From the NCBI GenBank assembly GCA_023230175.1, contig JALNXV010000193.1, positions 1 to 6,927 on the forward strand: 6,927 nucleotides of DNA, in the 5' to 3' direction. Made by a program: the position numbers and the translations under genes. This document shows, one piece after another, positions 1 to 6,616 of the stretch. The notes under the pieces were generated by a model, which ran no database searches, was not told the origin of the DNA, and worked only from the letters and a program-made list of their open reading frames with translations. Each line of letters opens with the position of its first letter. Within the stretch, counting starts at the first letter, position 1. This DNA is from Candidatus Cloacimonadota bacterium (GTDB taxonomy: Bacteria; Cloacimonadota; Cloacimonadia; Cloacimonadales; WRIO01).

Positions 1-580
1 CAAAAGTAGAAGCATTGACTCCCGTAATTAAATTACCCCAATTAAAATCTCTACGTTCAATTGTATTTCGTTGATTTAATAATGATTGAGTTACTGCATT
101 AGTTTGTTTAATAACTTGTGCAGATTCTTTTTCTAATTGTTTATAATAATCTGCCATTTTAACTAATTCATCAGGTTTAGAAGTCATAGAATCTAAAGTT
201 TCTTTTCTTCTTTGATTCCAATATTTAGATTGTTCAGCATTTACCTTTGCTAATTCATCACGTTGCTTCTTATAATTAGTAGTAGTCTCGGTTACTCTTT
301 TATATACTTCGTCTGTTCCTGCTTTTAAGTGTTCGATTTGTTTTACTGTTTCACCATTAGATTTTGTCCACTCTTTAGTTTTTTGAGTAATACCACTAAG
401 AGAATTTTGCATATCTACATATTTTTCTTTATATTTATCTATGTCTTTAATATTTAAATCTGTTTTTATTTCTAATGGTTTTAAGTTTTTTTCTATATTT
501 TTTAAATCTGCTTCAATTTGAGATTTACTTGCTTTTTCTAAAATGGCACGTATAATAATACTAAGTTCATCACCAGCCAT
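1..580 (-). CDS. Phage tail tape measure protein, N-terminal part (3' end beyond window)
   Basis: The open frame starts at ATG 578-580 and stays open for 193 codons to the window edge. The protein begins MAGDELSIIIRAILEKASKS and continues as a charged, Lys/Glu/Gln-rich, heptad-like helical sequence with stretches such as LKNIEKNLKPLEIKTDLNIK, typical of the N-terminus of Firmicutes phage tape measure proteins. These proteins set tail length, act as a scaffold in the tail tube and are later ejected with the DNA. A strong ribosome site supports this start. No transmembrane segment or lytic domain is seen, but those normally lie further downstream in proteins of 600-2000 residues. Coding GC looks somewhat higher than in the cargo genes to its right. 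It has no visible promoter of its own and sits directly behind a terminator. The assignment rests on sequence style and on the small tail-type gene at the other edge; a different coiled-coil structural protein is possible. Confidence 0.78.
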   Translation of the reverse strand, partial: MAGDELSIIIRAILEKASKSQIEADLKNIEKNLKPLEIKTDLNIKDIDKYKEKYVDMQNSLSGITQKTKEWTKSNGETVKQIEHLKAGTDEVYKRVTETTTNYKKQRDELAKVNAEQSKYWNQRRKETLDSMTSKPDELVKMADYYKQLEKESAQVIKQTNAVTQSLLNQRNTIERRDFNWGNLITGVNASTF

Positions 581-586
581 ATTTAA

Positions 587-596
587 TCACCTCTCC
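587..596 (-). promoter_or_regulatory. Ribosome binding site of the tape measure gene
   Basis: The minus strand reads GGAGAGGTGA about seven bases before ATG 580, an almost perfect Shine-Dalgarno. Its GAGAGGT core repeats the 5' arm of the terminator just upstream, so the 3' arm of that hairpin (ACCTCTC, 625-631) could also pair with this site. Confidence 0.85.
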
Positions 597-617
597 TTTC
601 CTGTAATAATAGACATA

Positions 618-645
618 AGAAAAAGAGAGGTAGTTAACCTCTCTT
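618..645 (-). terminator. Intrinsic terminator after the zinc-ribbon gene
   Basis: On the minus strand a 9-bp stem AAGAGAGGT / ACCTCTCTT (637-645 with 623-631) closes a 5-base loop. It is followed at once by a T-rich tract (TTTCTT), the standard intrinsic terminator form. It lies 35 bases past the zinc-ribbon stop codon and ends that transcript. On the plus strand no T tract follows, so it acts mainly in the minus direction. It also stands between any upstream promoter and the tape measure gene. Confidence 0.8.
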
Positions 646-657
646 AAATATTCTTAA

Positions 658-668
658 TTATTTAATTT
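658..668 (+). repeat. Left copy of an 11-bp AT-only direct repeat
   Basis: TTATTTAATTT occurs here and again at 6778-6788, close to the two outer edges of the non-structural cargo. It could be a recombination core or a trace of insertion. It contains only A and T in a very AT-rich window, so chance is a serious explanation. Confidence 0.25.
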
Positions 669-679
669 CAAAAATTAAT

Positions 680-1207
680 CTACCACCTATAACCACACTT
701 ATTACATTGATATGTCTTTGTAAGTTTACCGACCGAAAAAACACCAAACAATGCAACCGAACCTACTTTACTTACTCCACTAATCTTTTTTGTATTTGTT
801 GAACCGCAATTAGAACATTTAATTACATAATCATCATTTACTTGTAAATCTTGATTAATAAAAATATTAAATTTTTGATCTATATTCATATTTACTATTT
901 CAATTTTTGCTCCTAAATTTTCAAATAAACTTTTATAATTTAAAGCACTATGATAATCAACATTACTAATAATTATTGAAGGTGTTTTATCAAAAGTGTC
1001 CTTTGCTTCTTTTAATCCACATCCAGTAATACTTTTAATTTGATGAATTAAATTGAAACGTTCGTTTCCACCATTAAGTAAAACAATACTATATTTATCT
1101 AAGTTATCTGTTTTATCTATTAACTTCATTGGTTCGCCACAATTAGGGCAAAACTCAGCATTTGGGGAAATATCTTTTTCGCATATAGGGCATTTGATGA
1201 GTAGCAT
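680..1207 (-). CDS. Zinc-ribbon protein with a ribosomal L7/L12 C-terminal-like domain
   Basis: This 175-residue protein has three parts. Residues 6-23 form a short zinc ribbon (C6, C9, C20, C23). Residues 38-105 resemble the C-terminal domain of ribosomal protein L7/L12, with the hallmark GCGLKEAKD at 62-70 and the ending LFENLGAKIEI. Residues 131-171 form a second zinc ribbon (C131, C134, C168, C171), with a Gly/Val-rich insert between the cysteine pairs and a GYRW tail. I recall this layout as a family of uncharacterised Firmicutes and phage proteins. In ribosomes the L7/L12 domain recruits translation GTPases, but no function is established here. The start is fixed by AAGGAGGTG six bases upstream of the ATG. 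It is the last gene of the unit begun by the large nuclease-like gene, 46 bases after that stop codon, and is followed by a terminator. It is not a canonical tail gene, so it is probably accessory cargo. Confidence 0.8.
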   Translation of the reverse strand: MLLIKCPICEKDISPNAEFCPNCGEPMKLIDKTDNLDKYSIVLLNGGNERFNLIHQIKSITGCGLKEAKDTFDKTPSIIISNVDYHSALNYKSLFENLGAKIEIVNMNIDQKFNIFINQDLQVNDDYVIKCSNCGSTNTKKISGVSKVGSVALFGVFSVGKLTKTYQCNKCGYRW

Positions 1208-1221
1208 AGAAACACCTCCTT

Positions 1222-1257
1222 ATAGTTATATGTAAAATCTTAACATAATATAACTAT
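1222..1257 (-). promoter_or_regulatory. Intercistronic hairpin abutting the zinc-ribbon ribosome site
   Basis: A perfect 10-bp stem, ATAGTTATAT / ATATAACTAT (1248-1257 with 1222-1231), spans the stop codon of the large gene (1254-1256). It ends one base before the AAGGAGG ribosome site at 1215-1221. No T tract follows, so it is not a terminator. It may protect an mRNA end, or couple translation by being opened by ribosomes finishing the upstream gene. All but two of its pairs are A-T, so it is weak. Confidence 0.5.
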
Positions 1258-4169
1258 ATCATATTATTTTTCAATATTGTAAAAATTTTATCCTTTACTC
1301 CCTGAAGATTATTTTTTAAATCATCAGGATATAGATCAATAAAATTAATATCATTATTATTTTTATAAAATTCATTTTTTACTTGGACTTTTTTATAATA
1401 ATCAATAAATATAGAATTTAAATGGTTAGGATAATACATACCATAATACTCAACATACAATGGCTTTTTTAATTTTATTTTTATACCTTCTAAATCAATA
1501 TATTCTAAAATAAAATCGGGACAAAAGCGTTCATAATTATATTCATCTCCTAATTTAAAAGTATACTTACCAGATTTATTTCTACCTATGTGTTTAAAAT
1601 ATTTAAAATTAAGTTTTCTTTTAATAAATTCATAAACTAACATTTCTTGTTTGCTATCACACTTTGTTCCATCATAAGCTACTGCTTCGTCAAACATTTG
1701 AGGAGTCCAATAATCTTTATATTCAGGAAATGATAAGCATACCCATTCATAATAAGAATTAAATCTCTTTTTATGTATTTGTTTATTAAATTTAGGATAC
1801 AATTCTTTTATATATATTTGATTTATATATTTAGGTATATCTTCTTTATAATCAACTATTATATCATTTAACCTATAAATTATTAATTCTCGCAACATTT
1901 GTATTAATGAATCCCTGTCGCTCTTTGCATATTGATGCCATTCCCACTCAAATAAAATATTTTCATTTTTAATTTGTGGATATGTTTCGATCAATAAATC
2001 ATATAAAGATTGAAATCCAATTTGATTATATGACATTATAGAAACTATATTATCTTGTCTAAAATATTTATAAATCCATTCTTTTAATTTTATTGTATCA
2101 TTGATAATATCTAAAATATTTTGTTCACATTCATATTCACAATAATATTTAATTCTTTTTACCCTATGATTTTTATCATTCCAAAAACGAGGAGGCATTT
2201 CCTCAAAGTCCCAATAAATAATATCTCTATTATAAATTGGATGTAAAATATTATTTCTTTTACAATACCAAATAATCATATCCATAAATGTATTTTTATT
2301 TCTATAAAATTTTGCTGTAATCATAGCGTTCATTCTTTTATCAAATTTCTGTGTTAATCCCTTTTTAAATAAATCATCAATAATTAAATTATTTTTATTA
2401 ATCCATTCAGTTATTATTTTATTTACTTCTTCATCAGTATATGTTTCAGGAAATACATCTTCTTCTATTATGTTAAATTCAGGGAAACATTTTTGTAATA
2501 CTAACAATTTTCCTCCTAAACGATAAACTATATTATCAATTTTATATTTTTCCAATTGTGTTCTACCGAAATTCTTTGCATTACACACATCTTCTTTTGT
2601 ATAAAGTTTTAAAATATTTGTAATAATATGTTTAATTATTATAATCAAATTATCTTCTAAGTAGCAAAAATCAGGCATATTTCTAATTTTATTTTGGTAC
2701 ATATAATTCCACCATTCAATAGGAAAAATATCTTCTATTTGATTAAATATAATGCCTTTTTTTTGATATATCAATTTTAATGCATATTTATTTTCACATG
2801 TTTTACAAATATATCTTAAACCAAATTTTTGAGCGTCCCCTTTGGGGAAATTATCTTCTGTAAAATCTTTAATTTCGCCACATTTGATACATTTAATCTT
2901 ATCTGGTTTTAAAAATATTGCTTTATAATTCTGACCATCTGTTAAATTTTTAAATTTATTAATATCTATCTCTTTAGAAAAATCATGAATTGGTAAAATA
3001 TAATTATATAATTGTCTAATATTGTCTTCGCCAAAATATTTATAATACTGAGTTCTACTTATGTATCCAGACTTATTATTTAAATCTTTTTCAATAGGAA
3101 ATCTTTTTTCATTTTCACAAAATCGAATTATTTCATTAATTAATGTTTTACCCCTATCGTCTAAATCATAATATAAGTCTGTTAATTTATATATTATTCC
3201 TTCTAACGTTTTAAAAACACAATTAGTATTTATTTCAAAAGTATAATGGTCTTTTAACATTTCTTCTTTAGAATATTTTTCATTATACACTTCTTCAAAA
3301 AAAGAAGTGTATTTTCCAAAATGTCGCACATTACACAAACCTAATAAATTATATTCTTCTAATAAATTTTTAAATCCAAAACTTCCGGCGATATTTATAT
3401 TATCAACATTCTTATCTTTTAATAGTTTTAATCTAAACCAATTTAATGCTTTCTCCATTTTTTCTTCTGTCCAAAATCCATTTCCAACACTAGAAGCTTT
3501 TAACTCCCAAGACATAATATCATATTCTGGAAATGTTTTTGTTAAATATTCATAAATACTAAATTTTTTTATACCTAATAATCCACCAAGGCCATTATTT
3601 TTAAAAACCTCTGTAGAAAAATTATCACAAATATCTTTTCTATCCCATTTTAATATATTATTAATCATATATCTTATTAATATAATAATATATTTATCGT
3701 TATTATACATTCCATTTGTAAATACTTTAATTTCACCATTTAATAAAGATTGATACATAAAAATAATTTCATCTTCAGTCAATGTGTTAATAATATCTGA
3801 TTTTTTTAATTTAAATTTTCTAGTCAACATAATTACTTCATCAACGGTTAAGTTAAAATATTTCGCAAGTTGCTCATTGGACATACAACGAAACTTATTT
3901 ATAAATTCATATTCTATTTTAGTATAATATAATTCTCGTAAATTATTTATAAATTTATATGTATTATTTTTACTTTTACATTCTTTACATTTTGAATCTT
4001 TCCCATATTTGCCCAAAGGATGATTCCCAAAAAACCAATCATGTGCTGGTAAATTTCTGTTACATTCTGTGCATACTTTAAAATTAATATCTGGTTCATA
4101 TTTTAAAATATAATCAATTACCCCTTGAATTTCTTGAAGTTCCTCAACTTCTTCACTAATCAAACCCAT
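1254..4169 (-). CDS. Large (971 aa) zinc-finger repeat protein with a C-terminal Vsr-like nuclease domain
   Basis: I chose ATG 4169 because AAAGGAG lies seven bases upstream; a longer frame from 4226 has no ribosome site and overlaps the leader RNA. Residue numbers use this start. Zinc fingers lie at C33/C36-C61/C64 and C427/C430-C455/C458, both with exactly 24 residues between the cysteine pairs. Each is followed by a matching helical segment (160-216 and 508-565; compare INNILKWDRKDIC with ITNILKLYTKEDVC), so the module is duplicated. Residues 96-123 look like a helix-turn-helix. A motif of the form S-YE-L---FPEY recurs near 203, 555, 719 and 803. The C-terminus (838-950) resembles Vsr/EDxHD or PD-(D/E)XK nucleases: E842 in SKQE, PD at 884-885, VEYYG at 906-910, D923, then an FIDLYP ending. 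The histidine of the EDxHD motif is replaced by Y913. Inference: a DNA-binding homing-endonuclease-like protein, possibly with altered chemistry. It leads the unit containing the zinc-ribbon gene. Confidence 0.7.
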   Translation of the reverse strand: MGLISEEVEELQEIQGVIDYILKYEPDINFKVCTECNRNLPAHDWFFGNHPLGKYGKDSKCKECKSKNNTYKFINNLRELYYTKIEYEFINKFRCMSNEQLAKYFNLTVDEVIMLTRKFKLKKSDIINTLTEDEIIFMYQSLLNGEIKVFTNGMYNNDKYIIILIRYMINNILKWDRKDICDNFSTEVFKNNGLGGLLGIKKFSIYEYLTKTFPEYDIMSWELKASSVGNGFWTEEKMEKALNWFRLKLLKDKNVDNINIAGSFGFKNLLEEYNLLGLCNVRHFGKYTSFFEEVYNEKYSKEEMLKDHYTFEINTNCVFKTLEGIIYKLTDLYYDLDDRGKTLINEIIRFCENEKRFPIEKDLNNKSGYISRTQYYKYFGEDNIRQLYNYILPIHDFSKEIDINKFKNLTDGQNYKAIFLKPDKIKCIKCGEIKDFTEDNFPKGDAQKFGLRYICKTCENKYALKLIYQKKGIIFNQIEDIFPIEWWNYMYQNKIRNMPDFCYLEDNLIIIIKHIITNILKLYTKEDVCNAKNFGRTQLEKYKIDNIVYRLGGKLLVLQKCFPEFNIIEEDVFPETYTDEEVNKIITEWINKNNLIIDDLFKKGLTQKFDKRMNAMITAKFYRNKNTFMDMIIWYCKRNNILHPIYNRDIIYWDFEEMPPRFWNDKNHRVKRIKYYCEYECEQNILDIINDTIKLKEWIYKYFRQDNIVSIMSYNQIGFQSLYDLLIETYPQIKNENILFEWEWHQYAKSDRDSLIQMLRELIIYRLNDIIVDYKEDIPKYINQIYIKELYPKFNKQIHKKRFNSYYEWVCLSFPEYKDYWTPQMFDEAVAYDGTKCDSKQEMLVYEFIKRKLNFKYFKHIGRNKSGKYTFKLGDEYNYERFCPDFILEYIDLEGIKIKLKKPLYVEYYGMYYPNHLNSIFIDYYKKVQVKNEFYKNNNDINFIDLYPDDLKNNLQGVKDKIFTILKNNMI

Positions 4170-4176
4170 ACCAATT

Positions 4177-4183
4177 CTCCTTT
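4177..4183 (-). promoter_or_regulatory. Ribosome binding site deciding the start of the large nuclease-like gene
   Basis: The minus strand reads AAAGGAG followed by seven bases and ATG at 4169, so translation starts there and not at the upstream in-frame ATG 4226. The pseudoknot strand GGGAGTT of the leader RNA (4189-4195) ends five bases before this site. Confidence 0.85.
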
Positions 4184-4188
4184 CTTTT

Positions 4189-4286
4189 AACTCCCAATTA
4201 ACTTTAATCTTTATAAAACAAACCAATAGGGAAGTGGGAGTTGCACTTATCAGTATATTGATCAGATATACCTATCCCTACTGGTT
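4189..4286 (-). ncRNA. Structured leader RNA B: three-way junction with P3-loop pseudoknot
   Basis: On the minus strand, 5' to 3', P1 pairs 4275-4286 with 4221-4232, 12 bp including one G-U (AACCAGTAGGGA / TCCCTATTGGTT). P2 pairs 4266-4271 with 4253-4258 (GTATAT / ATATAC) and has loop CTGATCA, which contains the palindrome TGATCA. P3 pairs 4244-4248 with 4232-4236 (AAGTG / CACTT) with loop CAACTCC; the last P3 pair and last P1 pair compete for base 4232. A 25-base AU-rich linker follows, then GGGAGTT (4189-4195), which is complementary to AACTCCC of the P3 loop and its closing base. The predicted transcription start lies within a few bases of the 5' end of P1, so the RNA begins with this fold. 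It ends just before the ribosome site of the 971-residue gene. It could be a leader controlling translation or stability, or a stable processed RNA. I do not recognise the family. Confidence 0.6.
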
Positions 4287-4293
4287 CATATTA

Positions 4294-4322
4294 ATTTTAC
4301 CACATTACACACTAAATGTAAA
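4294..4322 (-). promoter_or_regulatory. Sigma-A-type promoter for leader RNA B and the large nuclease-like gene
   Basis: On the minus strand a -35 box TTTACA (4317-4322) is separated by exactly 17 bases from a -10 box TAAAAT (4294-4299). A TG lies one base before the -10 box (extended -10). The expected start is near 4286-4288, at the first base of the P1 stem of the leader RNA. It would drive the 971-residue gene and the zinc-ribbon gene down to the terminator at 618-645. Confidence 0.72.
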
Positions 4323-4348
4323 CAATATTTATATTAACATTTTAATAA

Positions 4349-4366
4349 TAAATTATTAATAATTTA
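4349..4366. repeat. 18-bp perfect AT-only palindrome upstream of the promoter
   Basis: TAAATTATTAATAATTTA is its own reverse complement. It lies about 27-44 bases upstream of the -35 box, between the recombinase stop codon and the promoter. It could be an operator, an UP-like element, or half-sites for the recombinase. AT-only palindromes also arise by chance in sequence this AT-rich. Confidence 0.4.
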
Positions 4367-4418
4367 ATATTTTAATTTCAATCAAAAATTAATACCAAAT
4401 AGAACTTCTATTCAAATC

Positions 4419-5420
4419 TTAAACAAATATATTATTCTTTTCTTCTTCAAAATCTCTTAAATCATAAAAGCCAGAAGTGGTTGCTGTATCTTCATGATGA
4501 GCAATATATTTTGATACTAATTTTAAATCTTTGCCATTTTCAAGCAAATATGTAATACAAGAAGCTTTAAACATATGGGGATGTACTCGTTTCCCAAGAA
4601 TAGGAGATAAAATATCCGTACAAAATCTATTTGCCCAATTATTAGAAATAGGTTTAACCTTACCACCATATTTTGTTACAAAGATATATTCAGAATCATA
4701 TTTTCTATTCTCAACCCATAATTTCATATATTTAAGTGCATCCATATGAATCATATATCGCAAAGGTTTTCCATCTACGGAAGTACCCTTTCCCCTAACA
4801 ACATGACTTATTATAAAATTTTGATTATCTTGAATAGGATAATCTAATATTTCTGTTTTAAATTGTATTAATTCTGCTCGTCTAGCACCAACATTAAATG
4901 CTGTAGCAACCCATGCTAATCCTAAATAATCCTTACTTTCTTCTAAGGTTTTAATTAATAATTCATATTCTTCATAAGTAATTGGTACTTTATTATAAAC
5001 TTGGTTTTTTGGTATTGGAGGCATACCCCTAGTGAAATTTCTAAAATTATTATACTCAGGAATGTCATCTGCAACTACATTCTCAATGTAATTACAAAAA
5101 CTTGATACACTTGCTTTTCTTAAAGATATTGCACTCGAAGATAAACCTCTTTCCTGTAAATAGCTCATATACTTCATAAAATCTCTTTTAGTTATTGTAT
5201 GAAAAGGTTTATCATTTAATTTTTCATATGTAAACCAAAAGAATTGTCTCAATGCAGAGATATAAGTTTCTTTTGTCTTTTCAGATAATTGATTATTTAT
5301 TTCAATATATTCTTCAACAAGTTCACGATTTTCTTTATTTATACTCTGCCACATTTGATCAGTAATTTCATATAATTTTTCTGCTATAGGTCTAAGCATA
5401 TTTTTATTTATTTCAGCCAT
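4419..5420 (-). CDS. Tyrosine recombinase (integrase family)
   Basis: This 333-residue protein has the normal length and two-domain layout of a phage-type tyrosine recombinase: an N-terminal SAM-like core-binding domain (about 30-115) and a catalytic domain (about 145-333). Visible catalytic residues are R180 (GARRAEL), K211 (RGKG), H282, H308 (YIAHHEDTATT) and nucleophile Y319 (SGFYD). The second arginine of the H-x-x-R box is lysine here (HPHMFK, K285), a conservative but unusual change. Such enzymes cut and rejoin DNA at specific sites for integration, excision or inversion. The start at ATG 5420 follows AAAGGAAGTGA (5425-5435), which overlaps the stop codon of the endonuclease gene; the 13-base gap implies co-translation. 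I see no adjacent excisionase and no clear attP with arm and core sites. Its place between tail genes is not that of a normal lysogeny module, suggesting it moves a nested element or acts on a local switch. Confidence 0.92.
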   Translation of the reverse strand: MAEINKNMLRPIAEKLYEITDQMWQSINKENRELVEEYIEINNQLSEKTKETYISALRQFFWFTYEKLNDKPFHTITKRDFMKYMSYLQERGLSSSAISLRKASVSSFCNYIENVVADDIPEYNNFRNFTRGMPPIPKNQVYNKVPITYEEYELLIKTLEESKDYLGLAWVATAFNVGARRAELIQFKTEILDYPIQDNQNFIISHVVRGKGTSVDGKPLRYMIHMDALKYMKLWVENRKYDSEYIFVTKYGGKVKPISNNWANRFCTDILSPILGKRVHPHMFKASCITYLLENGKDLKLVSKYIAHHEDTATTSGFYDLRDFEEEKNNIFV

Positions 5421-5433
5421 TTATTCACTTCCT

Positions 5434-6585
5434 TTATAATATTAATTTGTTTTCTAATATAGTTTCAATATTTTTAAAGTCCCAATAGGGTATTATGATT
5501 AAATTTATATTACTCATTTTACAATAATCAAGTTTAATTTGATCATTTACACACTGTTTCTTGAATGCTTCTATGCCACCAAATATTTCAACTGGTTTAT
5601 AATGTTGAATACCGTTATATTCTATAAGATATTTCAAATTATTATCATCATCAAATATAGCAAAATCAAAAGGTAATTTTCTTTTTAAACCTATACAATC
5701 ATCAAATTTGTATTGTTTAATAAAATTAAGTTTTTTACTTAATAAAATTTGTTCAATAATATTTTCACCTAATGATTTATTACAATTTCCACAACCATGA
5801 CCTTCTAATAAATGATGTGGAGCAATCCAAAATGGGTTTTTACATTTATTACAATAAACTTCAACATATTCTTTACAACCTATGTATTGACCAATAACTG
5901 TATATTTATCTCCATGAATTGTTTTAACCTCACTTATAAATTGTTCATGAGATTTCGTTACTTTTTTTAAATATCTTTCTTTAGAACAATAGATACATCC
6001 TTTACCAGATATTAAATTGCCAAAAGATATATATTGAATGCCTTCATCTTTATGTTTATTACATATAAAAGGTAATTTTTCTTCATTATTATTATACATA
6101 TCCGTCATTAAAACTAAATCATTTTCTATAAATATTGATCTTACATACTCAATAGTATTTCTTTTACTTAATCCTGCTTGGATTCTTCCGCACTTTGGAC
6201 AACCAGAACCATTTTTTATAGAATTCCAACAAACACGAAATTCACCATGAATAGGGCAATCCCATTCCAAATCATCAATTGCTTTAGTAAATTCAGTAGA
6301 TACTAAAGAAAACAATTTATTTTCTATCTCTAAATAATTTTTTATATTATTTAAGGTATAAATATTATTGCGAAAAAATCTATTTAATTTTAAATTTCTT
6401 CCCCTTGAACGAAGAATTACACCGTATTCTACTTTATATTTATAGTTATCATTATCAATTAAATCAACTATATATTTTTTATCTATATATTGTACATTTA
6501 ATACCTTTAACTTCATCCAATCACTTAATTCAATTTCAATCTTACTTCTTATCTCTCCCATTTTTATTAATACATTATCATCCAT
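5434..6585 (-). CDS. Zinc-finger EDxHD (Vsr-like) homing endonuclease-type protein
   Basis: This 383-residue protein has an N-terminal region I do not recognise (1-105), then three Cys/His zinc-binding units: C110/H113-C129/C132, C175/H178-C197/C200 and C245/C248-C265/C268. The last lies in a segment of the type HGDKYTVIGQYIGC...GCGNC seen in many phage free-standing homing endonucleases. The C-terminal nuclease domain (270-383) has a full EDxHD set: E274 (SLGEN), D307 (PFDF), H328 (EYNGIQHY) and D348 (VNDQIKLDYC), ending in LIIIPYW. This family includes I-Bth0305I and is related to Vsr repair nucleases. Such enzymes cut a target allele lacking the gene so that repair copies the gene in. All catalytic residues are present, so it is probably active. 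It heads a two-gene unit with the recombinase and is preceded by leader RNA A and an imperfect ribosome site. An accessory nuclease without homing function remains possible. Confidence 0.85.
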   Translation of the reverse strand: MDDNVLIKMGEIRSKIEIELSDWMKLKVLNVQYIDKKYIVDLIDNDNYKYKVEYGVILRSRGRNLKLNRFFRNNIYTLNNIKNYLEIENKLFSLVSTEFTKAIDDLEWDCPIHGEFRVCWNSIKNGSGCPKCGRIQAGLSKRNTIEYVRSIFIENDLVLMTDMYNNNEEKLPFICNKHKDEGIQYISFGNLISGKGCIYCSKERYLKKVTKSHEQFISEVKTIHGDKYTVIGQYIGCKEYVEVYCNKCKNPFWIAPHHLLEGHGCGNCNKSLGENIIEQILLSKKLNFIKQYKFDDCIGLKRKLPFDFAIFDDDNNLKYLIEYNGIQHYKPVEIFGGIEAFKKQCVNDQIKLDYCKMSNINLIIIPYWDFKNIETILENKLIL

Positions 6586-6593
6586 ATTATAAA

Positions 6594-6604
6594 CACCGTC
6601 CTTT
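6594..6604 (-). promoter_or_regulatory. Imperfect ribosome site of the endonuclease gene, matching the leader RNA loop
   Basis: The minus strand reads AAAGGACGGTG, eight bases before ATG 6585. It looks like AAAGGAGGTG with an inserted C, and should be weaker. Its AGGACG is complementary to CGTCCT in the P3 loop of leader RNA A, so that loop could mask it. The same AGGACGG also occurs in the pseudoknot strand at 6616-6622. Confidence 0.6.
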
Positions 6605-6616
6605 ATGTTATTTGTC

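Noticed and set aside
3307..3555. An 82-codon plus-strand open frame (and similar ones at 1053-1235, 4531-4749 and 6038-6250)
   Set aside because: Each lies antisense within a well supported minus-strand gene or extends past its start, lacks a ribosome site and has no recognisable domain.
4170..4226. A 19-residue N-terminal extension of the large nuclease-like protein
   Set aside because: ATG 4226 has no ribosome site and falls in the P1 stem and linker of leader RNA B, while ATG 4169 has AAAGGAG at ideal spacing.
4189..4286. Leader RNA B as a hammerhead ribozyme, because it is a three-way junction with CTGAT sequences
   Set aside because: The conserved CUGANGA and GAAA core segments are not in the required junction positions in either leader; leader A has GAAA next to P3 but no CUGANGA.
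4398..4412. Small hairpin AATAGA/TCTATT after the recombinase stop as a terminator
   Set aside because: The stem is only six mostly A-T pairs with a 3-base loop, and no T tract follows directly on the minus strand.
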